57,347 nucleotides of DNA from MGBC114844 sp910585855. Its GTDB lineage: Bacteria > Bacillota > Clostridia > Lachnospirales > Lachnospiraceae. The DNA is taken from assembly GCA_965646165.1 (NCBI GenBank), contig CBFFYP010000017.1:1-57347 (forward strand), read 5' to 3'. The translations under genes were made by a program, and so were the position numbers. The notes under the pieces were generated by a model. That model did not search any database. It was not told the DNA's origin and saw only the letters and a program-made list of their open reading frames with translations. The stretch's first letter is position 1. Each line of letters opens with the position of its first letter. Positions 8,541 through 18,157 of the stretch are shown in pieces.

Positions 8541-8954
8541 ATGAAATGTGATTATTGTGGATATGAAAATAAACCAGATGTAAGAAGGTGTGCTTTTTGC
8601 GGAGTGGAGCTTATGAAAGAAGAACCGATAAGACAAGAGTATGATCCGGAATACGAAAAATATAAACAAGAACGGTTAAAACAGGAGCGGCGCAAAGAAT
8701 GGGAAAAGATGTTTCAGGCGGAACAAAAGCAGATGCCTTCTTTTGAGAAAACACCGGTTTGGAAAAAAGAGGATAATAAAAAGGGTCAGGTATTAGAAAG
8801 GAAAGAGAAAGAACCAAGTTCTCTTAGTGTTCGGTTAAAAAGGATGCCTTTATGGATTAAGATTGTTCTTTTAATTATGTTTTTTTCTAAACCGGTTATG
8901 GCATTGTTTTGGTTTTTGGTATGGATGCTTTATGATCAGTCCAGACGCAGATAA
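8541..8954 (+). CDS. Zinc-ribbon, single-pass membrane protein of unknown function
   Basis: A 137-residue protein. The first 25 residues form a zinc ribbon with two CxxC pairs (CDYC and CAFC). A long charged, probably helical region rich in K, E and R follows (residues 30-95), then one C-terminal hydrophobic segment (LWIKIVLLIMFFSKPVMALF) and a short basic tail. ATG 8541 is chosen because it begins directly at the zinc ribbon; an upstream in-frame start at 8508 would add 11 residues. It has its own promoter and is convergent with fabH. Zinc-ribbon proteins of this kind are common in Clostridia, mostly without an assigned role. Confidence 0.75.
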   Translation: MKCDYCGYENKPDVRRCAFCGVELMKEEPIRQEYDPEYEKYKQERLKQERRKEWEKMFQAEQKQMPSFEKTPVWKKEDNKKGQVLERKEKEPSSLSVRLKRMPLWIKIVLLIMFFSKPVMALFWFLVWMLYDQSRRR

Positions 8955-8983
8955 GCGGCAGGTATTTGTTAAAAAATAACTTC

Positions 8984-9934
8984 TTACCAAGAGATCAGAC
9001 AGCTTCCCCAAGTAAGCCCTCCGCCGAAACCAGAAAGAATGATTTTTTGACCGGGAAGGAGTTTATGGGAATTGTGGTATTCATCAAGCAGAATTGGAAT
9101 ACTTGCTGCAGAAGTGTTGCCATAGCTGCTTAGGTTGGATGGAAATTTATCAAGCGGAAGAGAAAGGCGCTTGGCTACGGAGGTTAGAATTCTGGCGTTT
9201 GCCTGATGCAGAAAGTACCAGTCAATTTCTTCCGGGCAAAGGTGGTTTCTTTGGGTAAGGGTAAGAATGATTTCTGGTACTTTGCGTACAGCGAATTTAA
9301 ATACTTCTTGTCCGTCCATTTGCAAAAAGGATTTTTGAAAGCCGGATAGAGTTAAAACATTGCTGCGAGTTCCATCACTTCCGGTTTCAAAGTCAAGAAG
9401 TGCATGTTTGGAAGAATCAGAAATGCTTAATACTACCGCACCTGCACCGTCGCCAAAAAGGATACAGGTTTTTCTGTCGTTCCAGTTGAGGGTTTTGGAG
9501 ATATTTTCTGAGCCGATTATTAAAATATGGCGGGCAAGCCCAGAACAGATATAGGCATGTGCCGTTTGTAATGCGAATAAAAATCCTGAGCAGGCAGCAT
9601 TGAGATCAAAGCAGACGGCGTGATCGGCATGGAGAGCTGCTTGTACCAGACAGGCAGTATTTGGCATAATAGAGTCTGGAGTAAATGTGGCAACAATAAT
9701 AAAATCGATATCGTTTGCTGATAGATTGGCATTTTTTAGTGCTTTTTGGGCAGCGGCAATGGCCAGATCGGAGGTATTTTCCTGATTTTTGGCGATTCGT
9801 CTTTCTTTTATTCCGGTGCGTTCTTGAATCCATGCATCACTGGTATCAACTAGAGTTTCTAATTCTTTATTTGTTAAAATTGTTTTTGGAAGAGCACTTC
9901 CTGTGCCTGCAATTTTTGAAGTAATTTGATTCAT
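8984..9934 (-). CDS. fabH: Beta-ketoacyl-ACP synthase III
   Basis: KAS III condenses acetyl-CoA (or another acyl-CoA) with malonyl-ACP to start type II fatty-acid synthesis. The 316-residue product has the catalytic triad regions: Cys in NAACSGFLFAL, His in HQANARI and Asn in SYGNTSAASIP. The ATG at 9934 is supported by AAAGGA 7-8 nt upstream; the longer reading frame upstream is unlikely to be translated. It stands alone here, without the fab operon, so it may be a second FabH copy or make a specialised starter unit. The 440 bp between its start and rsmH contain divergent promoters and A/T-rich leader. Confidence 0.93.
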   Translation of the reverse strand: MNQITSKIAGTGSALPKTILTNKELETLVDTSDAWIQERTGIKERRIAKNQENTSDLAIAAAQKALKNANLSANDIDFIIVATFTPDSIMPNTACLVQAALHADHAVCFDLNAACSGFLFALQTAHAYICSGLARHILIIGSENISKTLNWNDRKTCILFGDGAGAVVLSISDSSKHALLDFETGSDGTRSNVLTLSGFQKSFLQMDGQEVFKFAVRKVPEIILTLTQRNHLCPEEIDWYFLHQANARILTSVAKRLSLPLDKFPSNLSSYGNTSAASIPILLDEYHNSHKLLPGQKIILSGFGGGLTWGSCLISW

Positions 9935-10197
9935 TGTGATAGTTCCTTTCTTAACTATATAATGATTTTCCTTATAGGGATTATTTTTACTGATTTGTAG
10001 TTCAAATATTTTGATAATCAAAGTATATAATTGAAGGATTGTTTTTGTCAAGAAGAAATTCGGTTTTTTCTTTCTTCAAAAGATTTATGGAAGGAGTAAT
10101 AGAGAATTTTAGATAAAAAAAGAAGGAAAAATAAAATTTTTTTAAATATAATGTAATATTTCGTAGAAAAAACTTTTGAAAATCGTAATGTTTTCTC

Positions 10198-10226
10198 TTG
10201 TAATTCCTAGAAAAATACGTTATGAT
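10198..10226 (+). promoter_or_regulatory. Promoter of the division/cell-wall cluster
   Basis: TTGTAA (10198-10203), a 17-base spacer and TATGAT (10221-10226). It leaves a leader of about 140 nt before rsmH. This is where mraZ would sit in most dcw clusters, but no mraZ reading frame is present. Confidence 0.6.
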
Positions 10227-10374
10227 AAGGCTGTGAGTGATGAAAAGTGGCGGAAAGTGAATGGGTTGAATTGGTTAGGTTGGTTAGTGAAGGGAGTAGG
10301 AAATAAAAAATAAGAAATAGAAAAAAGAATGACAATAAGGATATCGGTTTAAGTTCGAAAGATAGGAGGAAGAT

Positions 10375-11316
10375 GTGGAGTTTGTACATAAGCCCATATT
10401 GCTGCAGGAGTGTTTGGATTTTTTGAATATTAAGCCGGATGGAATCTATGTAGATGGTACATTAGGCGGCGGCGGACATGCTTGGCATATTGCATCAAGG
10501 CTTACAAAAGGTGGCAGGCTGATTGGTATTGATCAGGATGCAGATGCAGTTTTTGCAGCTGGTATGCGGCTGCAGGAATTTTCGGATCGTGTTTGTATTG
10601 TGCGGAGTAATTATAGAGAGATACAGCAGATTCTTTTGGGATTTGGAATAAAAAAGGTAGATGGAATTCTTTTAGATCTGGGGGTATCCTCTTATCAGTT
10701 AGATGCATCAGAACGTGGTTTTACTTATCGGGAGAAAAGTGCTCCTCTTGATATGCGAATGGATCAGCGGCAGACAAAAACAGCAAAAGAGATTGTCAAT
10801 CAGTATAGTGAATTTGATTTATATCGAATTATACGAGATTATGGAGAAGATCCGTTTGCAAAGAATATTGCAAAACATATTGCAGCAGAACGACAAAAAA
10901 AACAAATTGAAACAGCGGGAGAGCTGACAGAAATTATTCGTCATGCGATTCCCCAAAAGGTTAGAGCAAATAAAGGACATCCGGCGAAGCAGACATTTCA
11001 GGCGATTCGGATTGAATGTAATCGGGAACTGGAAGTATTAAAGGATTCGTTGGATCAGATGGCAGAACTGCTGAATCAAAAGGGAAGATTTTGTATTATT
11101 ACTTTTCATTCTTTAGAGGATCGGATTGTAAAGACCGGATTTCGGAATTTTGAAAATCCCTGTATCTGTCCGCCGGATTTTCCAATCTGTGTATGCGGCA
11201 GAAAATCTAAAGGAAAGGTGATTACAAAAAAGCCCATTCTGCCGTCAAAGCAGGAACAGGAAGAGAATCCAAGATCAAAAAGTGCGAAACTTCGGGTGTT
11301 TGAGCGAAGTGAATAA
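10375..11316 (+). CDS. rsmH: 16S rRNA (cytosine(1402)-N4)-methyltransferase
   Basis: RsmH (MraW) methylates N4 of C1402 in the ribosomal P site using SAM. The 313-residue product has the SAM-binding DGTLGGGGHA motif at about residues 25-34, DGILLDLGVSSYQLD near residue 100, and the C-terminal FHSLEDRIVK motif. It begins with GTG 10375, placed 4 nt after AGGAGGA; the ATG at 10373 is out of frame. It is the first gene of the dcw cluster here and is followed by ftsL, as is usual in Firmicutes. Confidence 0.95.
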   Translation: MEFVHKPILLQECLDFLNIKPDGIYVDGTLGGGGHAWHIASRLTKGGRLIGIDQDADAVFAAGMRLQEFSDRVCIVRSNYREIQQILLGFGIKKVDGILLDLGVSSYQLDASERGFTYREKSAPLDMRMDQRQTKTAKEIVNQYSEFDLYRIIRDYGEDPFAKNIAKHIAAERQKKQIETAGELTEIIRHAIPQKVRANKGHPAKQTFQAIRIECNRELEVLKDSLDQMAELLNQKGRFCIITFHSLEDRIVKTGFRNFENPCICPPDFPICVCGRKSKGKVITKKPILPSKQEQEENPRSKSAKLRVFERSE

Positions 11317-11339
11317 AGCGGAAAGTGGGAGGGACTATT

Positions 11340-11861
11340 ATGGCATCTACAGCAAGAAGCAGAACTATCCATAGATCTAGACAGAGCCAGTACCGCTATG
11401 CAACGGATGGTAATGCAGCAAGACAAATGGAACTTTTACCACAAAGACAGCATGGAAGTAGAGGACAGCAGGTACATAGAAAAAAGTCTGTACAGCAGGT
11501 AAAGGTAAAGTCCAGACTGCGAAATCCATTTTCTGTACTTCTCTTTGGCGTAGCAATTATAGCTACTATTTATATCTGTGTACAGTATGTACAGCTTCAG
11601 ACAGAAGTAATGGTGCGTTTAGAAACGATTAATTCCTATGAAGTAGAATTAACTAATATGATTGCACAGAATAATGAATTGGAAGCCAGTATCAATAATT
11701 ATATGGATTTACAATATATTTATCAGGTGGCAACGGAAGAACTGGGTATGACTTATCCGAAAAAAGGACAGGTTTTGGAATATGAAAATACAAGTGCGGA
11801 GTATGTGCGTCAGTATGGAGAGATTCCAGAAGTGCCAAAGACGATGACACCTGCTAAATAG
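11340..11861 (+). CDS. ftsL: Cell division protein FtsL-like
   Basis: A 173-residue single-pass protein: a basic cytoplasmic N-terminus of about 65 residues, one membrane segment (NPFSVLLFGVAIIATIYICV) and an extracellular helical region with leucine-zipper character (residues about 85-130). FtsL joins FtsQ and FtsB to activate septal peptidoglycan synthesis by FtsW and its partner PBP. FtsL sequences diverge widely; the call rests on topology plus its place between rsmH and a class B PBP. ATG 11340 has GGGAGGG 6 nt upstream. The cytoplasmic tail is unusually long and rich in R and Q. Confidence 0.82.
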   Translation: MASTARSRTIHRSRQSQYRYATDGNAARQMELLPQRQHGSRGQQVHRKKSVQQVKVKSRLRNPFSVLLFGVAIIATIYICVQYVQLQTEVMVRLETINSYEVELTNMIAQNNELEASINNYMDLQYIYQVATEELGMTYPKKGQVLEYENTSAEYVRQYGEIPEVPKTMTPAK

Positions 11862-11865
11862 AAGT

Positions 11866-12032
11866 GGGGGAGGACGCTAAACTCCAAAGGAAGGTCTGCT
11901 TCGGGTTCGCTTTCGCTTAGCATTTCCTATTTTCATAGCGGACACATAAGGTGCTAAAAGACAGCAAGACAGCACCTAAGTGCCGACAGGAAATGATGAC
12001 CCTGCGCAGACCTTTCTTTGGATTTTGGCTGT
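11866..12032 (+). repeat. Family B element, full length
   Basis: It starts 5 nt after the ftsL stop. Outer arms CTCCAAAGGAAGGTCTGC and GCAGACCTTTCTTTGGA pair; the inner stem is GGTGCT/AGCACC with the extended loop AAAAGACAGCAAGAC. The core GCGGACACATAAGG and CCTAAGTGCCGACAGGAAAT is conserved. It separates ftsL from the first PBP gene inside an apparent operon. Confidence 0.87.
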
Positions 12033-12104
12033 GTTTGGCAGATAGAAAATAGATAGAAACGAATTGGTGTTTTTTAGAAAAAAGGGAAGAGAGTAGGGCA
12101 GAGG

Positions 12105-14279
12105 ATGAGGAAACAGGGAGTAGGAAGAAAAAATACTGGGGTAAAAAGAACAAATACTCAAAAAAATACAAAGAGTACTGGCTTGAAAAGGACGAATATT
12201 AAAGATACAAGAGTTAGGAAGGCAAATGCTTTGAATAAAAGTATAGAGAGAAGAAAGCAGAATTTTGGAAAAAAATTGACCAGAAAGATGCGAAAGAAAC
12301 TGGCACAAACATTGGGCGTGTTTGTGCTAGTTTTATTTGGATTGGCAGGAAATTTGACTTATATTAATATGACAAATGGAAATGAGTATGCAGTAAAAGT
12401 ATTGTCGCAGCAAAGCTATCAAAGCCGTGTACTTCCTTATAAGCGAGGAAATATTACGGATCGTAATGGAGTGGTGTTAGCCACCAGTACAACGGTATAT
12501 AATTTGATATTGGATGCGAAGCTGATTCTTTCGGATGAGGATGGTTCTTCTCTTAATGCAGTGCTTACGGCGCTGAATCATTGCTTTGGGTATGATATGT
12601 CGGATGTTCGGGCAAAAATTCAGGGGAGTCCAGAAAGTCAGTATATTATTTATGATAGGGAATTGACTTATGAGCAGATTGAAGAGTTTCACAATCTGCA
12701 GAATCGAAATTTTGAGGAGCGTCCAGAGTGGTTTCCAGAAGAAACATATCAGATAGCGGATTTAAATGGAGTGTGGTTTGAAGAAGGATCGGTGCGCAGT
12801 TATCCTTATGGAACGCTTGCCTGTGATGTGATCGGATTTTCAAATCAGGAGAATGTAGGAAGTTATGGGATAGAGCAGTATTATAACAGTACATTGAACG
12901 GAACAAATGGGCGGATTTATGGTTATCTGAACGAGGACAGTGATTTAGAAAAGGTGATTAAGGGTGCAATAGATGGAAACACCATAGTATCTACAATTGA
13001 TATTAATTTGCAGATGATTGCGGAAAAGTGGATTAAGAAATATATGGAAGAGGTAGGGGCTGCCAATGTGGCGATTATTATGATGGATCCGAATAATGGA
13101 GAGATTTTGGCAGAGGCTTCTGCACCGGTATTTGATTTAAATGATCCCAGTGATATTTCAGCTTTTTTTACCTCAGCAGAATTGGAGGCTATGACTTCTG
13201 AGAAAAAGATGGAATTTCGTTATGAGCTTTGGAAAAATTTTTGTATTAGTGCGGTTTTTGAACCCGGTTCTACACAGAAACCGTTTACTGTGGCAGCGGC
13301 TTTAGATTATGGTTCGATTCTGAAGACGGATAATTATTTGTGTGAGGGGCAGTTATTTGTTGGAGATGATTTTATTCATTGCCATAATACGGCAGGAGAT
13401 GGCTGGCTGACTTTAGGAGAAAGTATTATGTATTCCTGTAATGTTGCTTTGATGAAGATAGCACAGAGTATGGGAAGAGAGAAGTTTGCGGAGTCCCAGC
13501 GGCTGTTTGGTATGGGAAGCAGAACTGGGGTCGATCTTCCGGGAGAAGAAGTGGGACTTTTATATTCTGCTTCTAGAATGGATGCAGCGAGTTTGGCAAC
13601 TAATTCATTTGGACAGAATTTCAATGCAACTGCTACACAGATGATTACAGCGTTTTGTTCGCTGATCAATGGAGGAAATTATTATCAGCCTCATGTGATG
13701 AAAAAGATTGTAGAGCCGTCTGGAGGTACAGTAAAAACTTATACGCCGACTTTGGTAAAAAATACGGTCAGTAAGGGAACATCGGATTTGCTTCGAGAGT
13801 ATCTCTATCAGACTGTAGAAGGGGGAACGGGAAGAAAAGCGGCGATAGAGGGTTATACGATTGGCGGAAAGACTGGTACGGCAGAGAAGCATCCACGTGA
13901 TAAAAAGCGTTATCTGGTATCATTTCTTTGTTTTGCACCGGTAGAAGATCCGCAGATTGTCTGTTATTTTATTATTGATGAACCAAATATACCCGATCAG
14001 GATGATGCTTCTCAGGCAACAGTAATGGCACATAATGTGCTGTTGGAAGTTCTTCCTTATATGGGAATTTATCCGGCTTATTCTGTGGAGGAAGAACCAG
14101 AGGAAACAACGACAGAAGAGTCAGAGGAAACGACAGAGGAAGAAACAGAAACAACGACACATCCAGAATCTCATTTTAATGAATCCTATTTTGGACAGGG
14201 ATTTATGGGAGAAACGACAAAAGAAGGAGAAACATCGGAAGGAAATACGACATTAACAGAAGAGAGTATAGAGGAGTAG
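12105..14279 (+). CDS. Class B penicillin-binding protein (FtsI/PBP2 type)
   Basis: A 724-residue septal transpeptidase candidate that cross-links peptidoglycan with FtsW. It has a long basic cytoplasmic N-terminus (about 65 residues), one membrane segment near residues 68-88, a PBP dimerisation domain (YKRGNITDRNGVVLA) and a transpeptidase domain with S389-TQK, SCN at about 444-446 and K589-TG. The C-terminal 70 residues are rich in T and E (EETTTEESEETTEEE), probably disordered and outside the cell. PASTA domains are absent. An FtsI-like division role is inferred from its position after ftsL; a SpoVD-like role is possible. It is followed 30 nt later by a second class B PBP. Confidence 0.88.
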   Translation: MRKQGVGRKNTGVKRTNTQKNTKSTGLKRTNIKDTRVRKANALNKSIERRKQNFGKKLTRKMRKKLAQTLGVFVLVLFGLAGNLTYINMTNGNEYAVKVLSQQSYQSRVLPYKRGNITDRNGVVLATSTTVYNLILDAKLILSDEDGSSLNAVLTALNHCFGYDMSDVRAKIQGSPESQYIIYDRELTYEQIEEFHNLQNRNFEERPEWFPEETYQIADLNGVWFEEGSVRSYPYGTLACDVIGFSNQENVGSYGIEQYYNSTLNGTNGRIYGYLNEDSDLEKVIKGAIDGNTIVSTIDINLQMIAEKWIKKYMEEVGAANVAIIMMDPNNGEILAEASAPVFDLNDPSDISAFFTSAELEAMTSEKKMEFRYELWKNFCISAVFEPGSTQKPFTVAAALDYGSILKTDNYLCEGQLFVGDDFIHCHNTAGDGWLTLGESIMYSCNVALMKIAQSMGREKFAESQRLFGMGSRTGVDLPGEEVGLLYSASRMDAASLATNSFGQNFNATATQMITAFCSLINGGNYYQPHVMKKIVEPSGGTVKTYTPTLVKNTVSKGTSDLLREYLYQTVEGGTGRKAAIEGYTIGGKTGTAEKHPRDKKRYLVSFLCFAPVEDPQIVCYFIIDEPNIPDQDDASQATVMAHNVLLEVLPYMGIYPAYSVEEEPEETTTEESEETTEEETETTTHPESHFNESYFGQGFMGETTKEGETSEGNTTLTEESIEE

Positions 14280-14309
14280 CAGTATTTATAAAAAGGCTTT
14301 TGGCAGGAT

Positions 14310-16142
14310 ATGGACAGGAAACTATCATATCTGAGAGAGATGAATAATAAACTTAGTACAAACGGGGAAAAGGACAGCTTTCCAATTATGCTTGAATGGA
14401 ATACAACAGGAAGCCGCAGAAAAACAATCGTATTTTTATGTTGTGTAGCAGTAGTTTTTCTGATTTTATCGATCCGATTGTCTTATCTGATGATTTTTAG
14501 GGCAGACTATTATAGTGAAAGGGCAGATGAACTGCATCAAAGAGAACGGGCGATTAAAGCGGCACGAGGAGAAATTTATGATAGAAACGGAGTGCTGATT
14601 GCAGCGAATAAAACGGTTTGTACGATTTCTGTTATTCACAGTCAGATTACAGACGAAGAAGAGGTAATTCGTATCTTAAGTGCAGAGCTGGGGCTTTCAG
14701 AGGAAACTGTGCGAAAGAGAGTTACAAAAGTAAGTGCCAGAGAACGGATTTTGTCCAATGTTGAAAAGGAGATTGGGGATCGGATTCGGGAATATAACCT
14801 TGATGGAGTAAAAGTGGATGAGGACTATAAGCGTTATTATCCTTATGGGACATTGGCTTCAAAAGTTTTGGGGTTTACTGGAAGTGATAATCAGGGGATT
14901 ATCGGATTGGAAGTGCAGTATGAAAAATATTTAAAAGGAACAGATGGTTTGATTCTTACCATAACTGATGCAAAGGGCGTAGAACTGGAAAATACAGCAG
15001 AAGACAGGATAGATCCAATCAATGGAAAAAATCTGACCACCAGTCTGGATATCAATATTCAACGGTATGCAGAACAAGCGGCACAGAAAGTATTGGAGAA
15101 AAAAAATGCAAATAGTGTATCAGTATTGGTAATGAATCCGCAAAACGGAGAAATTTATGCCTGTGTAAATCTGCCGGAATTTGATTTAAATCAGCCTTTT
15201 ACACTTTTGATGGAGGAAGAACAGCAAGCAGCACTGACCGAGAAAGAAAAACAGGATCTTTTGAATCAAATGTGGCGAAATCGCTGTATTAATGATACGT
15301 ATGAGCCGGGTTCAACGTTTAAGATTATTACTATGTCGGCAGCACTAGAGGAAGGAGTGGCAGGTTTAGAGGATTCCTTTTCCTGTCCGGGCTTTAAGAT
15401 TGTAGAGGATCGAAAAATCCGCTGCCATAAAACCAGCGGACACGGAGGAGAAACATTTGTGCAGGCGGTTATGAATTCCTGCAATCCGGTATTTATTGAA
15501 CTGGGGCTGCGGCTGGGAGTGGATCGGTATTATGATTATTTTCAGCAGTTTGGATTGTTGACGAAAACCGGGATCGATCTTCCCGGAGAAGCAGGAACAA
15601 TTATGCATAAAAAAGAAAATATGGGACTGGTGGAACTGGCGACTGTATCGTTTGGACAGTCATTTCAGATTACACCAATTCAGCTTGTTACTACCGTAAG
15701 TTCTTTGATCAATGGAGGAAATCGAATTACGCCGCACTTTGGAGTGGATATTCGGGATGAAGAGGGAACGATATTAGAAACTTTGACTTATCCGGTTGTG
15801 GAAGGAGTTCTTTCAGAAGAAACATCAAAGACGGTTCGCTATGTTTTAGAACAGGTTGTGGATGGGGGAAGCGGAAAAAATGCTTATTTAGAGGGATATC
15901 ATATTGGAGGAAAGACGGCAACTTCGGAAAAACTGCCAAGAAGTGAGAATAAATATATTTCTTCTTTTTTGGGTTTTGCTCCGGCATCCGATCCGCAGGT
16001 AATTGCTTTGATTACGATTGATGAGCCGGAGGGGATCTATTATGGAGGAACGATTGCTGCTCCGGTGATTCGGGAAATTTTTGAAAATATTCTTCCCTAT
16101 CTTGGAATAGAGGCAGATATCAAAGTAAAAGAAGGAGAATAG
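14310..16142 (+). CDS. Class B penicillin-binding protein (SpoVD-like), KTA variant
   Basis: A 610-residue PBP paralogue of its upstream neighbour. It has a short cytoplasmic region, a membrane segment (IVFLCCVAVVFLILSIRLSY), the dimerisation motif ARGEIYDRNGVLIA and a transpeptidase domain with S335-TFK and the second motif NSCNP. The third motif reads K535-T-A (GGKTATSEKLPR) where most PBPs have KTG. SpoVD-type PBPs make spore cortex with a SEDS partner; the tandem FtsI/SpoVD arrangement suggests one division and one sporulation enzyme, but which is which cannot be proved here. Its stop codon is 13 nt before a family A composite. Confidence 0.87.
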   Translation: MDRKLSYLREMNNKLSTNGEKDSFPIMLEWNTTGSRRKTIVFLCCVAVVFLILSIRLSYLMIFRADYYSERADELHQRERAIKAARGEIYDRNGVLIAANKTVCTISVIHSQITDEEEVIRILSAELGLSEETVRKRVTKVSARERILSNVEKEIGDRIREYNLDGVKVDEDYKRYYPYGTLASKVLGFTGSDNQGIIGLEVQYEKYLKGTDGLILTITDAKGVELENTAEDRIDPINGKNLTTSLDINIQRYAEQAAQKVLEKKNANSVSVLVMNPQNGEIYACVNLPEFDLNQPFTLLMEEEQQAALTEKEKQDLLNQMWRNRCINDTYEPGSTFKIITMSAALEEGVAGLEDSFSCPGFKIVEDRKIRCHKTSGHGGETFVQAVMNSCNPVFIELGLRLGVDRYYDYFQQFGLLTKTGIDLPGEAGTIMHKKENMGLVELATVSFGQSFQITPIQLVTTVSSLINGGNRITPHFGVDIRDEEGTILETLTYPVVEGVLSEETSKTVRYVLEQVVDGGSGKNAYLEGYHIGGKTATSEKLPRSENKYISSFLGFAPASDPQVIALITIDEPEGIYYGGTIAAPVIREIFENILPYLGIEADIKVKEGE

Positions 16143-16155
16143 ATGTTTGTATGCC

Positions 16156-17025
16156 GAGGACGCCAGAGGCGGGCTGCCGATTGCCTCTGCCTGCTCCGCT
16201 CCAAACGGTAAGAAAGTCTAAGGATTCTGTTTATGTGCATCCAACCGGACGAACCGGGGCGCAATTCGCCCGTATCGCAGACGAAATGTGACTGGTGTAA
16301 GGAAGATTTTACCAACTTAAATACGCTCTCTTTTCCCAAAATACGAGCTAAACACGCCCCTTTTTTTGCACACACTGCATAGAAGCAGTATGTGCAAAAA
16401 ATTCTAGGTTTTTCAGCAGAATCCTAAGACTTTCTAACCGTTCTCCGAAGTCGCAGGCAGAGGCAACCGGCAGCCCGCCTCTGGCTGTTGGCTGGATAGC
16501 GGTGGAGAAAACAGGTTTTGCTGTCCTGTTTTGTTGCTGTTTGTTGGAAAATTTATCAGAATCATATGAGATTTGGCAGTTATTTTTGTTTATATTGGGC
16601 GATTCTATTTGGAGTGTTTGCTGCAGTGTTAATTGCAGTTGTATAAGAAAAGGTTTGCTGAACTTCCTTTTTGTTTCGGTGTCAAGAAACAGACAGATTC
16701 TAAAACTATGGGCAGTCTGCAGTGACTTTGGAAAAAAGTTAGAAGTTCTTTGGCTTCTGCTTAAAAACCTAAGATTTTTTTCACATACTGCTTCCATGCA
16801 GTGTGTGAAAAAAAAGGGACGTGTTTAGCCCGTATTTTGGGGAAAGAGGTTGTCTTGTGGTTGGCAGAAGTCTTTCTTACACCAGTTATGTTTGGTTTGT
16901 GATACGGGCGAATTGCGCCCCGGTCTGTCCGGTTGGATGCACATTGATACAGAAGCCTTAGAACTTCTTGCTTTTTGGAAAGCGGAACAGCAGACTGCCC
17001 ATAGTTTTAGAATCTGGCGTCCTCC
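16156..17025. mobile_element. Family A composite element (A2 reverse + A1 forward)
   Basis: This fills the 985-bp gap between the second PBP and mraY. It runs from GAGGACGCC (16156) to GGCGTCCTC (17025). The A2 half is reversed (hairpin 16366-16397), then comes a linker of about 180 bp with no known content (16500-16680), then a forward A1 half (hairpin 16780-16809). Outer arms of the A2 half (GAGGCGGGCTGCCG and CGGCAGCCCGCCTC) differ from other A2 copies on both sides together. The gap is where murF or murE often lies in related clusters; only the repeat is present. Confidence 0.88.
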
Positions 17026-17126
17026 CTGCTATCAAATTTCAAAATACTTATTTTATTAAAGAAGCGGAGGAAAAAGATTGACGAGCCAGACACAAAAGTC
17101 TATACTGATTGTTTAGGAGATAATAC

Positions 17127-18083
17127 ATGGAATCAAAGATATTATTACCGATTATTTTATCATTTACTATATGTGCGGCTCTGTGTCCGATTATTATTCC
17201 TTTTCTAAGAAGGTTAAAGTTCGGACAGCCGATTCGGGAAGACGGTCCAAGAGAACATCTGAAAAAATCGGGAACACCTGCTATGGGTGGAATTATATTT
17301 CTGATCAGTATTGTTGTAACTAGTCTGTTTTGGATTTCAGAGTATCCAGACAGTATTCCAGTTTTATTTGTTACGCTTGGTTTTGGATTTATTGGTTTTT
17401 TAGATGATTATATTAAGGTTGTGCTGAAAAATCAAAAAGGACTGCTGCCAAAACAAAAGATGTTTGGACAGATTTTGGTATCAGTAGTATTTGCTGTTTA
17501 TTTGTTTCAGTTTTCAGAGGAAGGGAGAGAGGTGGTTTTGCCGTTTACAAACGGAATCTATTGGGATATGGGAGTACTTTGGCTTCCGGCTTATTTCTTT
17601 ATTGTTCTTGGAACGGTAAACGGAGCAAATTTTACGGATGGATTAGATGGGCTTTGTTCTAGCGTAACACTGTTGATTGCTGTATTTTTTTTAATGGTAT
17701 CGATTGGAACACAGGCGGGACTCACGCCGATTGCCGGAGCTGTTATTGGGAGTTTAATGGGATTTTTATTGTTTAATGTTTATCCGGCAAGAGTGTTTAT
17801 GGGAGATACTGGTTCGCTGGCGTTGGGCGGATTTGTGGTTTCTATGGCGTATATGCTGCATATGCCGTTGTTTTTGGTTTTGGTAGCGTTTATTTATATG
17901 ATAGAGATTCTTTCTGTGATGATTCAGGTAGCTTATTTTAAAAAGACAGGAGGAAAACGGATTTTTAAGATGACACCGATTCATCATCATTTTGAATTGT
18001 GTGGCTGGTCGGAAACAAGAGTTGTTGCTGTATTTTCTATTGTTACAGCGATTTTTTGCATGATTGCTTATTTGGCTTTATAA
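17127..18083 (+). CDS. mraY: Phospho-N-acetylmuramoyl-pentapeptide transferase
   Basis: MraY transfers phospho-MurNAc-pentapeptide to undecaprenyl phosphate, making lipid I at the inner face of the membrane. The 318-residue polytopic protein has about ten membrane segments and the expected motifs: SGTPAMGG near residue 48, FLDDYIK near residue 91, NFTDGLDGL near residue 170, FMGDTGS near residue 226 and TPIHHHFEL near residue 285. It lies 74 nt upstream of murD in the usual order. Confidence 0.97.
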   Translation: MESKILLPIILSFTICAALCPIIIPFLRRLKFGQPIREDGPREHLKKSGTPAMGGIIFLISIVVTSLFWISEYPDSIPVLFVTLGFGFIGFLDDYIKVVLKNQKGLLPKQKMFGQILVSVVFAVYLFQFSEEGREVVLPFTNGIYWDMGVLWLPAYFFIVLGTVNGANFTDGLDGLCSSVTLLIAVFFLMVSIGTQAGLTPIAGAVIGSLMGFLLFNVYPARVFMGDTGSLALGGFVVSMAYMLHMPLFLVLVAFIYMIEILSVMIQVAYFKKTGGKRIFKMTPIHHHFELCGWSETRVVAVFSIVTAIFCMIAYLAL

Positions 18084-18157
18084 AAGCGATAGGATGAAAA
18101 GAGAAAACAGAAGAATCTGGTCAATAATAATAAAATAGAAAGGCGTAGGGAGAAGAA

